NCBI RefSeq assembly: GCF_002920615.1
Contig: NZ_PQSU01000005.1
Coordinates: 62,001 to 126,000 of the forward strand
Direction: 5' to 3'
DNA from: Streptomyces sp. Ru62
GTDB taxonomy: Bacteria > Actinomycetota > Actinomycetes > Streptomycetales > Streptomycetaceae
DNA length: 64,000 bases
Positions within the stretch are counted from its first letter, which is position 1. Each line of letters opens with the position of its first letter. Shown one piece after another: positions 1 to 6,625 of this stretch. The notes below the pieces were generated by a model that was not told the origin of the DNA, searched no databases, and worked only from the letters and a program-made list of their open reading frames with translations. A program made the translations under genes and the position numbers.

Positions 1-1
1 G

Positions 2-178
2 AAGTACCTGAAGGTGCACACCGGCAGCGGCTCGGACACCGCGTCGGACAAGTACCAGGACCGCCGTGCCTACGTCTGGAACAACGACAAGGACACGGCG
101 ACCCTGACCAAGGCGAGCGGCAGCAAGGTCGACACCTGCTCCTGGACGACGCGGGACCCGAGCGACACGTACTGCTAG
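2..178 (+). CDS. Lamin tail domain protein, C-terminal fragment
   Basis: Only the last 58 residues are in the window; the reading frame is open from base 2 and stops at TAG 176-178. The visible part contains RRAYVWNND followed by DTATLTKASG and a Cys pair near the end (DTCSW...TYC). This is the pattern of the last strands of actinobacterial lamin-tail (LTD) domains, secreted immunoglobulin-like domains of unknown ligand, often attached to cell-surface proteins or nucleases. Family assignment rests on this short pattern only. The stop codon lies inside a CTAG tetramer that also borders the adjacent MITE-like element. Confidence 0.55.
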   Translation, partial: KYLKVHTGSGSDTASDKYQDRRAYVWNNDKDTATLTKASGSKVDTCSWTTRDPSDTYC

Positions 179-355
179 GTCCTGTCGTCAAACTCCCGTC
201 GTCCGCCCGGAGGGCGGGCCGTGCGGCGTCAGGTGCGTGCTCTCGCCGTGCCGGCCACAGGCCCTCGTACTGGGCGTACTCGGGTCTGGGGCCGGTGCGG
301 CGAGAGTGCGTGCATGGCGTCGCGCGGCAGACGGGAGTTTGACGACAGGGCCTAG
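175..355. mobile_element. MITE-like palindromic element flanked by CTAG
   Basis: The segment 174-200 and the reverse complement of 330-356 match at 26 of 27 positions, including a 20-bp perfect terminal inverted repeat beginning cctgtcgtcaaactcccgtc. The interior is also largely self-complementary (near 238-257 against 294-315), so the element can fold as one long hairpin. It has no credible ORF. CTAG occurs at both ends (175-178 and 352-355), as expected of a target-site duplication. The left CTAG supplies the TAG stop of the LTD gene and the right CTAG the stop of the acyl-CoA dehydrogenase. Before insertion a single CTAG could have served both convergent genes. It is probably a non-autonomous derivative of an IS; the parent IS was not identified. 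Confidence 0.7.
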
Positions 356-2289
356 CCCCCGAAGGGACGGCGGGCGTTCTCGCGGGCGGCGGGTCCGGGG
401 GTCGCGTCGGCGATCCACGGCCCCTCTCCCGACGGGTCGAGGATGCCCTCCTCCAGCCAGGTGTAGGCCCCGCCGAGGACGTGCTTGACCACCTTGCGGT
501 CCAGGTCGTCGGTGTTGGTCCACAGCCGGGCGAAGAGTTCGTCCACCCGGATGCGGGCCTGGCGGCAGAAGGCGTCGGCGAGCTGGTAGGCCTCGCGGCC
601 GTGCTCGCCCTCGCGCCACAGCCGCTCGGCGCGGACGCAGGCCGCGCTCATCGCGAACAGCTCGGCGCCGATGTCCACGATCCGGCCGAGGAAGCCCTGC
701 TTGGTCTCCATCCGGCCCTGCCAGCGGGACATGGCGTAGAAGGTGGAGCGGGCGAGTTTGCGGGCGGTGCGCTCGACGTGGCGCAGGTGCCCGGAGAGGT
801 CGATGCCGTGCTTGAACTCGCCGTACGCCGTCGGCAGCTGGCCCGGTCCGGCTACCAGCTTCGGCAGCCACTTCGCGTAGAAGACGCCCGCGTTCGCGCC
901 CGCCTTCGCCTTGGCGGACAGCGGCTTGTCAGGGTCGATGAGGTCACCGGCGACCGAGAGGTGGGCGTCCACGGCCTCCCGCGCGATCAGCAGGTGCATG
1001 ATCTCCGTGGAGCCCTCGAAGATGCGGTTGATGCGCAGGTCGCGCAGGATCTGCTCGGCCGGGACCGCCCGCTCGCCGCGCGCCCGCAGCGACTCGGCCG
1101 TCTCGTAGCCGCGCCCGCCGCGGATCTGGACCAGTTCGTCGGCCATCTTCCAGGCCATCTCGGAGCCGTAGAGCTTGGCGAGGGCGGCCTCGATGCGGAT
1201 GTCGTTGCGGTCCTCGTCGGCCATCTGCGAGGACAGGTCGAGCACGGCTTCGAGGGCGAAGGTGGTGGCCGCGATGAAGCTGATCTTGGCGCCGACCGCC
1301 TCGTGCAGCGCGACCGGCTTGCCCCACTGCTCGCGCTCGGCGGCCCACTCGCGGGCGATCTTCAGGCACCACTTGCCGGCTCCGGCGCACATCGCGGGCA
1401 GCGACAGCCGGCCGGTGTTGAGGGTGGTGAGCGCGATCTTCAGTCCGGCGCCCTCGGGGCCGATGCGGTTGCCGGCCGGGACCCGCACCTGATGGAAGCG
1501 GGTGACGCCGTTCTCGATGCCGCGCAGCCCCATGAAGGCGTTGCGGTTCTCGACGGTGACGCCCTCGGAGGTCGCCTCCACGACGAACGCGGTGATGCCG
1601 CCCTTGTGCCCCTCGGACTTCGGCACGCGCGCCATGACGACGAGCAGGTCGGCGACCACCCCGTTGGTGGTCCACAGCTTCACCCCGTCGAGCACGTAGT
1701 CGTCGCCGTCGGGCACGGCCGTGGTGGCGAGGCGGGCCGGGTCGGAGCCGACGTCCGGTTCGGTGAGCAGGAACGCGGAGATGTCGGTGCGGGCGCAGCG
1801 GGGCAGGAAGGCGTCCTTCTGCTCCTGGGTGCCGAACAGCTTCAGCGGCTGCGGTACGCCGATCGACTGATGCGCGGAGAGCAGCGCGCCCACGGCGGGG
1901 CTGACGGAGCCGACCAGAGCGAGCGCCTTGTTGTAGTACAACTGGGTGAGGCCGAGACCGCCGTACTTCGGGTCGATCTTCATGCCGAGGGCGCCGAGTT
2001 CCTTCAGGCCCGCCACGACCTCGTCGGGGATGCGGGCCTCGCGCTCGATCCGGGCGGGGTCGATCGCCGTCTCGCAGAACGCGCGCAGCTTGGCCAGGAA
2101 CTCCTCGCCGCGCCGCACGGACTCGTCGTCGGGCAGCGGGTGGGGGTGGATGAGGTCGAGCCGGAAGCGCCCGAGGAACAGCTCCTTGGCGAAGCTGGGC
2201 TTGTGCCAGTCCTGCTGCCGGGCGGCCTCCGCCACCTGGCGGGCCTCGCGCTCGGTGACGGTGGTGCGTGGGGTGGTGGTGGCGGACAT
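352..2289 (-). CDS. Acyl-CoA dehydrogenase family protein
   Basis: A 645-residue FAD flavoprotein expected to introduce the alpha-beta double bond into acyl-CoA thioesters. It has the N-terminal helical domain (about 60-165), the middle beta domain with LLTEPDVGSDPA and the WTTNG motif (about 170-290), and the C-terminal helical domain with IRGGRGYE and the catalytic-base motif RIFEGSTEI, whose Glu is the expected base. After this come about 180 further residues, giving a total length like long-chain/ACAD9-type enzymes rather than the 380-residue short- and medium-chain forms. Start ATG 2287-2289 has a GAGGTGAG ribosome site. The stop lies in the CTAG bordering the MITE. No beta-oxidation partner is adjacent, so the chain-length preference is unknown. 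Confidence 0.92.
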   Translation of the reverse strand: MSATTTPRTTVTEREARQVAEAARQQDWHKPSFAKELFLGRFRLDLIHPHPLPDDESVRRGEEFLAKLRAFCETAIDPARIEREARIPDEVVAGLKELGALGMKIDPKYGGLGLTQLYYNKALALVGSVSPAVGALLSAHQSIGVPQPLKLFGTQEQKDAFLPRCARTDISAFLLTEPDVGSDPARLATTAVPDGDDYVLDGVKLWTTNGVVADLLVVMARVPKSEGHKGGITAFVVEATSEGVTVENRNAFMGLRGIENGVTRFHQVRVPAGNRIGPEGAGLKIALTTLNTGRLSLPAMCAGAGKWCLKIAREWAAEREQWGKPVALHEAVGAKISFIAATTFALEAVLDLSSQMADEDRNDIRIEAALAKLYGSEMAWKMADELVQIRGGRGYETAESLRARGERAVPAEQILRDLRINRIFEGSTEIMHLLIAREAVDAHLSVAGDLIDPDKPLSAKAKAGANAGVFYAKWLPKLVAGPGQLPTAYGEFKHGIDLSGHLRHVERTARKLARSTFYAMSRWQGRMETKQGFLGRIVDIGAELFAMSAACVRAERLWREGEHGREAYQLADAFCRQARIRVDELFARLWTNTDDLDRKVVKHVLGGAYTWLEEGILDPSGEGPWIADATPGPAARENARRPFGG

Positions 2290-2339
2290 TCAGGCTCACC
2301 TCGCCGCGAAAGGGGACGACTGGGACCGTTCGTTACCGA

Positions 2340-2352
2340 CCAGTGCTACTGG
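2340..2352. promoter_or_regulatory. Inverted repeat upstream of acyl-CoA dehydrogenase
   Basis: CCAGT-GCT-ACTGG is an inverted repeat about 50 bp upstream of the acyl-CoA dehydrogenase start. Position and symmetry would suit an operator of a TetR-type fatty-acid regulator, but no such regulator is encoded nearby and the arms are only 5 bp. The rest of the 313-bp gap 2290-2602 holds the two GAAGCGCTTC operators listed separately and no small gene. Confidence 0.3.
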
Positions 2353-2481
2353 ATCGTTGGTACCCGAAACGGGCCGACCCCACCACCCCTCGCGCGCGAA
2401 CGGCGGAAAGCACCGCCGGAGCGCCGGGGCGGGGGCGCGCACTGCGACAGGCGGGGCGCCGCGCCCTTCCCCGGAAATGCC

Positions 2482-2497
2482 GTCGAAGCGCTTCGAC
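2482..2497. promoter_or_regulatory. LacI-type operator O1
   Basis: GTCGAAGCGCTTCGAC is a perfect 16-bp palindrome 105 bp upstream of the LacI-family gene. Its centre (CGCG flanked by AAG/CTT) is typical of LacI/GalR operators. The same core recurs at 2573, 16912 and 17095, always before genes of the glycan locus. Inference: autoregulation and co-regulation by the adjacent LacI protein. Confidence 0.75.
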
Positions 2498-2572
2498 AGC
2501 CTATGGACACCCCGGCCCGCCTGGAGCTAGTGTCATTCCCACCGTCATCCACCTTGTCGGTCATGCGCAGTG

Positions 2573-2586
2573 TCGAAGCGCTTCAA
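2573..2586. promoter_or_regulatory. LacI-type operator O2
   Basis: TCGAAGCGCTTCAA carries the perfect core GAAGCGCTTC (2575-2584) and lies only 16 bp before the ATG of the regulator, in the leader region. Binding here would block transcription or elongation into the regulator gene. With O1, 91 bp upstream, it could support looping. Confidence 0.75.
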
Positions 2587-2602
2587 AAGCTTGGAGAGCC
2601 GG

Positions 2603-3616
2603 ATGGTCACCCTCGCCGAGGTAGCTCAGCACGCCGGAGTCTCGGCGAGCACGGTGAGCTATGTCCTCAGCGGCAAGCGGTCCATCTCCGCGACCACCCG
2701 GCAGCGGGTCGAGCAGAGCATCCGGGAGCTGGGCTACCACCCCAACGCGGGGGCCCGCGCCCTGGCCGGCAAACGGTCCAACATCATCGCGCTGATGGTC
2801 CCCCTGCGCACCGACATGTACGTGCCGGTGATGATGGAGATCGCCATCGCGGTGGCCACCACGGCCCGGACGCACGGGTACGACGTCCTGCTGCTCACCG
2901 GCGAGGAGGGGCCCGACGCGGTGCGCCGGGTCACCGGCAGCGGTCTCGCCGACGCGATGATCCTGATGGACGTCGAGCTGGAGGACGAGCGCCTGCCGCT
3001 GTTGCGGGCCTCCGGCCAGCCCTCGGTACTCATCGGTCTGCCCGCCGACACCGCCGGGCTGACCTGCGTGGACCTGGACTGGAGCGCGACCGGCGCGCTG
3101 TGCGTGGAGCACCTCGCGGGGCTCGGGCACCGTGACATCGCTGTCATAGGCGAGGCCCCGGCGGTCTACGAGCGGCACACCGGCTTCGCCGAGCGCACCT
3201 TGGAGGGACTGCGCGCCCGGGCCCGGGAGACGGGCGTGCGGGTGCTGCACCGCCCCTGCGAGGGCGGGTACGACGCCCTGGCCCTCACCCTGGCCCGGAT
3301 CTTCGACGAGCGGCCGGGGACGACCGGGTTCGTGGTGCAGAACGAGTCGGCGGTGGAACCGCTGCTCGCGATCCTGCGCCAGCAGGGCCGGGCCGTACCC
3401 GAGGACGTGTCCGTGGTCGCGATCTGCCCGGACCAGGTCGCCGTCCAGGCCTCGGTACGGCTGACCTCGGTCGCCATCCCCGCCCAGGAGATGGGCCGGC
3501 ACGCGGTGGAGCACCTGGTGGCCAAGCTGGACGGGCGGGGCGGCGACGAGGTCGTGCTGCTCACGCCCGAGCTGACGGTACGGGCCAGTTCGGGACCGGC
3601 ACCGGCCGCGCCCTGA
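2603..3616 (+). CDS. LacI-family transcriptional regulator
   Basis: A 337-residue repressor. The N-terminal helix-turn-helix (TLAEVAQHAGVSASTVSYVLSG, about residues 3-24, then the hinge helix ending near RALAGKRSN) is classical LacI/GalR. The rest is the periplasmic-binding-protein-like sensor domain that binds a sugar effector. ATG 2603 is chosen because GGAG lies 7 bases upstream and the HTH begins directly after it; an in-frame GTG at 2570 would put operator O2 inside the coding region. Palindromes at 2482 and 2573 indicate autoregulation, and matching palindromes before the importer operon and GH3 indicate that it controls the whole locus. The likely effector is a xyloglucan-derived sugar or oligosaccharide (inference from neighbours). 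Confidence 0.92.
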   Translation: MVTLAEVAQHAGVSASTVSYVLSGKRSISATTRQRVEQSIRELGYHPNAGARALAGKRSNIIALMVPLRTDMYVPVMMEIAIAVATTARTHGYDVLLLTGEEGPDAVRRVTGSGLADAMILMDVELEDERLPLLRASGQPSVLIGLPADTAGLTCVDLDWSATGALCVEHLAGLGHRDIAVIGEAPAVYERHTGFAERTLEGLRARARETGVRVLHRPCEGGYDALALTLARIFDERPGTTGFVVQNESAVEPLLAILRQQGRAVPEDVSVVAICPDQVAVQASVRLTSVAIPAQEMGRHAVEHLVAKLDGRGGDEVVLLTPELTVRASSGPAPAAP

Positions 3617-3731
3617 CCACCCGCCGGTCACGCCCCGCACGGGGCACACCCCAGCCTGTTCTCCTGCCCGCACGCTCCGCCCGCCGTCCTGCCCGCACCC
3701 TCACCCGGCGTCCCGGTCTGCCCTTCCGCCC

Positions 3732-3773
3732 GCTGTCCCTGTCTGCACAACTGCCTGCTGTCCCTGTCTGCAC
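3732..3773. repeat. 17-bp direct repeat in the lacI-GH31 gap
   Basis: gctgtccctgtctgcac occurs at 3732-3748 and 3757-3773, 25 bp apart, in the pyrimidine-rich 178-bp gap between the regulator and the GH31 gene. The gap holds no ORF and no copy of the GAAGCGCTTC palindrome, so GH31 may be read through from the regulator promoter. Confidence 0.6.
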
Positions 3774-3794
3774 CCCCAGCCTGAGGAGCATGCC

Positions 3795-5834
3795 GTGAAC
3801 CAGCCTGTCGTCGCGCGGCCCAAGGTCAGTCTCGCCCAGTCCTCCCCCACCACCGGCACCTTCCGGGAGCGGGACGGCGCGCTGGAGTGGAGCGGCCGGC
3901 AGGAGACGGTGCGGATCGAGCCATGGGGTCCGGACGCGGTCCGGGTGCGCGCCCGGCTCGGCGGCCCGGTGCTGGAGGGCCTGCCGGGCGCGCTCCTCGA
4001 CGCCCCGCCCGCCCGGGACGGTGTGGTCGAGCTGGGTGACGGCGAGGCGCGGATGACCGTCGGCGCCCTCACCGTCGAGGTGACCGCCGAGGGCCTGCTC
4101 CGCTTCCTGCGCACCGACGACCACACCGAGCTGCTCGCCGAGGAGCGTGCCCACTTCTGGTGGCCGGGCCCCCGCCTGTACACGGCGGTGGGCAACGGAC
4201 ACCACCGGCTGGAGCAGCGGTTCGCCGCCTACGAGGGCGAGAAGCTGTACGGGCTCGGCCAGCACCAGCACGGCCGGCTGGACCAGAAGGGCCTGGTGCT
4301 GGACCTGGTGCAGCGCAACGCCGAGGTGAGCGTGCCGGTGCTGGTCTCCAGCCGGGGCTACACCCTGCTGTGGAACAACCCGGCGATCGGCCGCGTGGAG
4401 CTGGCCGGCAACGGCACCCGGTGGGTCGCGGACTCGGCCCGGCAGATCGACTACTGGATCACGGCCGGCACCCCGGCGGACGGCCAGCGCGCCTACACGG
4501 CGGTGACCGGGCGTTCGCCGATGCTCCCGGAATGGGCGGCGGGCTTCTGGCAGTGCAAGCTGCGCTACCGCACACAGGACGAACTCCTCGCCGTGGCCCG
4601 CGAGTACAAGCGCCGGGGCCTGCCCCTCTCGGCGATCGTCTGCGACTTCTTCCACTGGACCCACCTCGGCGAGTGGAGGTTCGACCCGAAGGAGTGGCCC
4701 GACCCGGCGGCGATGGTGCGCGAGCTGGAGGACATGGGCGTCAAGCTGGTCGTCTCCGTCTGGCCGTCGGTGTCCCCGCTCTCCGAGAACCACGCGGTGA
4801 TGGAGCAGCGCGGCTGGTTCATCGGCACCCAGTACGGGCCGGTGGCGCATGCCGACTGGCCGGACAAGGAGGTCGCCTCCACCGTCCAGGTGGCGTTCTA
4901 CGACGCGACGAACCCGGAGGCCCGCGACTTCGTCTGGTCCCGCGTCCGCGACAACTACCTGATCCCGTACGGCATCACGGCCTTCTGGCTGGACGCCTGC
5001 GAGCCCGAGCTGAAGCCCGGCTTCCAGGAGAACCTGCGCTACTGGGCGGGCCCGGGCCTGGAGGTCGGCAACCTCTACCCGGCCGAGAACGCCCGCACGT
5101 TCCACGAGGGCCTGCGGGCCGGGGGCGAGGAGGTCATCACCCTCAACCGCTCCGCCTGGGCGGGCAGTCAGCGCTACGGGGCCGCGCTGTGGTCCGGAGA
5201 CATCGGTACCGACTTCGCGACCCTGCGCCGGCAGCTCGCGGCCGGGCTCAACACCGCGCTGTCCGGCATCCCGTGGTGGAACACCGACATCGGGGGCTTC
5301 CACGGCGGCGACCCGGACGACCCGGCGTACCGGGAGGTGATGATCCGCTGGTTCCAGTTCGGCGCGCTGTCCCCGCTGATGCGCCTGCACGGATTCCGCG
5401 ACCCGGGCATGCCGCTGGGCCCGGAGATGACCGGCGGCCCGAACGAGGTGTGGTCGTACGGCGAGGAGGCCGGCGCGATCCTGGAGCGCTACCTCCGCCT
5501 GCGCGAGCGCCTGAAGCCGTACGTCCTCACGGTCATGCGGGAGGCCCACGAGGAGGGCCTGCCGGTGCTGCGCCCGCTCTTCCTGGAGTTCCCGGACGAC
5601 CAGGCGGCCTGGTCGGTGGACGACGCCTACCTCTTCGGCCGGGACCTGCTGGTGGCACCGGTGCTGACGGCGGGGGCGACGGCCCGGACGACGTACCTGC
5701 CGGCGGACGCGCGCTGGACGGACGCGTGGACGGGTGCGACGTACGAGGGCGGTACGGCCGTGACGGTGGAGGCGCCGCTGGACCGCATCCCGCTGTTCCT
5801 GCGGGACGGGGCCGAGCTGCCGGTCACCGAGTAG
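3795..5834 (+). CDS. GH31 alpha-xylosidase/alpha-glucosidase
   Basis: A 679-residue glycoside hydrolase of family 31. It has an N-terminal beta-sandwich (to about residue 230), then a (beta/alpha)8 barrel with the nucleophile motif FWLDACEPE (Asp400) and the acid/base motif LWSGDIGTDF (Asp469), then a C-terminal beta domain. GH31 enzymes retain configuration and release alpha-linked glucose or xylose from the non-reducing end. With GH74, GH12, GH42, GH95 and GH3 nearby, the most likely role is alpha-xylosidase removing Xyl(alpha1-6) from imported xyloglucan oligosaccharides. It has no signal peptide, so it is cytoplasmic. Start GTG 3795 follows GAGGAG by 7 bases. An alpha-glucosidase role cannot be excluded from sequence alone. 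Confidence 0.9.
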   Translation: MNQPVVARPKVSLAQSSPTTGTFRERDGALEWSGRQETVRIEPWGPDAVRVRARLGGPVLEGLPGALLDAPPARDGVVELGDGEARMTVGALTVEVTAEGLLRFLRTDDHTELLAEERAHFWWPGPRLYTAVGNGHHRLEQRFAAYEGEKLYGLGQHQHGRLDQKGLVLDLVQRNAEVSVPVLVSSRGYTLLWNNPAIGRVELAGNGTRWVADSARQIDYWITAGTPADGQRAYTAVTGRSPMLPEWAAGFWQCKLRYRTQDELLAVAREYKRRGLPLSAIVCDFFHWTHLGEWRFDPKEWPDPAAMVRELEDMGVKLVVSVWPSVSPLSENHAVMEQRGWFIGTQYGPVAHADWPDKEVASTVQVAFYDATNPEARDFVWSRVRDNYLIPYGITAFWLDACEPELKPGFQENLRYWAGPGLEVGNLYPAENARTFHEGLRAGGEEVITLNRSAWAGSQRYGAALWSGDIGTDFATLRRQLAAGLNTALSGIPWWNTDIGGFHGGDPDDPAYREVMIRWFQFGALSPLMRLHGFRDPGMPLGPEMTGGPNEVWSYGEEAGAILERYLRLRERLKPYVLTVMREAHEEGLPVLRPLFLEFPDDQAAWSVDDAYLFGRDLLVAPVLTAGATARTTYLPADARWTDAWTGATYEGGTAVTVEAPLDRIPLFLRDGAELPVTE

Positions 5835-5840
5835 CCAGGA

Positions 5841-5870
5841 GGGGCCGGCTCCCGCGAGGGAGCCGGCCCC
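5841..5870. terminator. Bidirectional hairpin terminator
   Basis: A perfect 13-bp stem (ggggccggctccc, 5841-5853, and its complement, 5858-5870) with a GCGA loop sits in the 42-bp gap between the convergent GH31 and GH12 genes. It can terminate the rightward lacI-GH31 transcript and the leftward importer/GH operon. Confidence 0.85.
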
Positions 5871-5876
5871 GTCGGC

Positions 5877-6590
5877 TCAACCGCTGCTGACCGTCAGGTT
5901 GTTGGTGGTGAAGTCCAGGCCGCCGGACGACGATGTGATCTCGTAGCCGAACTGGACGTCCCCGATGGTGACGTTGCCGAACCAGCCCTTCGTGTCCTTG
6001 ATCCACTTCAGGATCGGCAGGATGTTCACCGTGCCGGAGCTGGAGTTGGAGCTGCGGATGAAGGAGAAGACGTCGTTGGAGCCGTTGTTGCCCTTGTAGA
6101 CGGTCCAGGTGGCGCCGCCGAGGGTGACCGTGCCCTGGGAGGTGCCGAGCGGGCCGACGGCACCGGTCTTGTTGACCCAGAGCATGACCTCGTGGTCGTA
6201 CCCCGTGTCCCAGATGTCGTACGACGTGTTGTACGCGCCGGACGCCGGGACGGTGACGTTGTAACTGCTGGTCAGCGAGGTCAGCGAGGTGATCGGCTTG
6301 TTGATCACCTTCTTGGCGTTGGGGTAGGACTTGATGCCGCCGGTGTTCGGGTGGTTCGCCCAGACGCCCCAGTTGGTGCCGGAGTTGGCCCAGACGCACT
6401 GGCTGCCGGCGCCGGAGCCCCAGATGTTGTTGTAGAGGGTGTAGCCGTTCAGGGTGGTGTTGCCCCACTGGTCGCAGGAGTTCCAGACGGCGGCGGAGGC
6501 GGGCGACGCGGCGAGGCCGACGGTGGCGCCCAGGGCGAGGGCGGGGGCGAGCAGGGCCTTGGCGACCCGGCCCAGTGTGCGTGTTGCCAT
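5877..6590 (-). CDS. Secreted GH12 endo-glucanase/xyloglucanase
   Basis: A 237-residue exported enzyme. The signal peptide (MATRTLGRVAKALLAPALAL..., cleavage near ASPASA-AVW, about residue 34) is followed by a single GH12 jelly-roll domain. Visible are the N-terminal Cys pair (SCDQW ... SQCVW), the nucleophile motif DHEVMLW (Glu134) and the C-terminal acid/base motif GYEITSS (Glu217). Family 12 contains beta-1,4-endoglucanases and xyloglucan-specific endoglucanases; the locus favours the latter. The ATG at 6590, preceded by AAGGGA, is preferred to an upstream in-frame start because it begins directly with the signal peptide. It is the last gene of the leftward operon, 35 bp after GH95, and ends in a strong hairpin. 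Confidence 0.88.
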   Translation of the reverse strand: MATRTLGRVAKALLAPALALGATVGLAASPASAAVWNSCDQWGNTTLNGYTLYNNIWGSGAGSQCVWANSGTNWGVWANHPNTGGIKSYPNAKKVINKPITSLTSLTSSYNVTVPASGAYNTSYDIWDTGYDHEVMLWVNKTGAVGPLGTSQGTVTLGGATWTVYKGNNGSNDVFSFIRSSNSSSGTVNILPILKWIKDTKGWFGNVTIGDVQFGYEITSSSGGLDFTTNNLTVSSG

Positions 6591-6625
6591 GGTGTCCCTT
6601 CCATGGGTGGGGGGAGTTTCCTCGG

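Noticed and set aside
2570..2602. GTG 2570 as start of the LacI regulator
   Set aside because: It would add 11 unconserved residues and place operator O2 inside the gene; ATG 2603 has a good ribosome site.
481..3135. Very long open frame on the plus strand antisense to the acyl-CoA dehydrogenase
   Set aside because: High G+C keeps antisense frames open; the translation is low-complexity Gly/Ala/Val without motifs, while the minus-strand frame shows a full enzyme. Many similar long antisense frames elsewhere were left out for the same reason.
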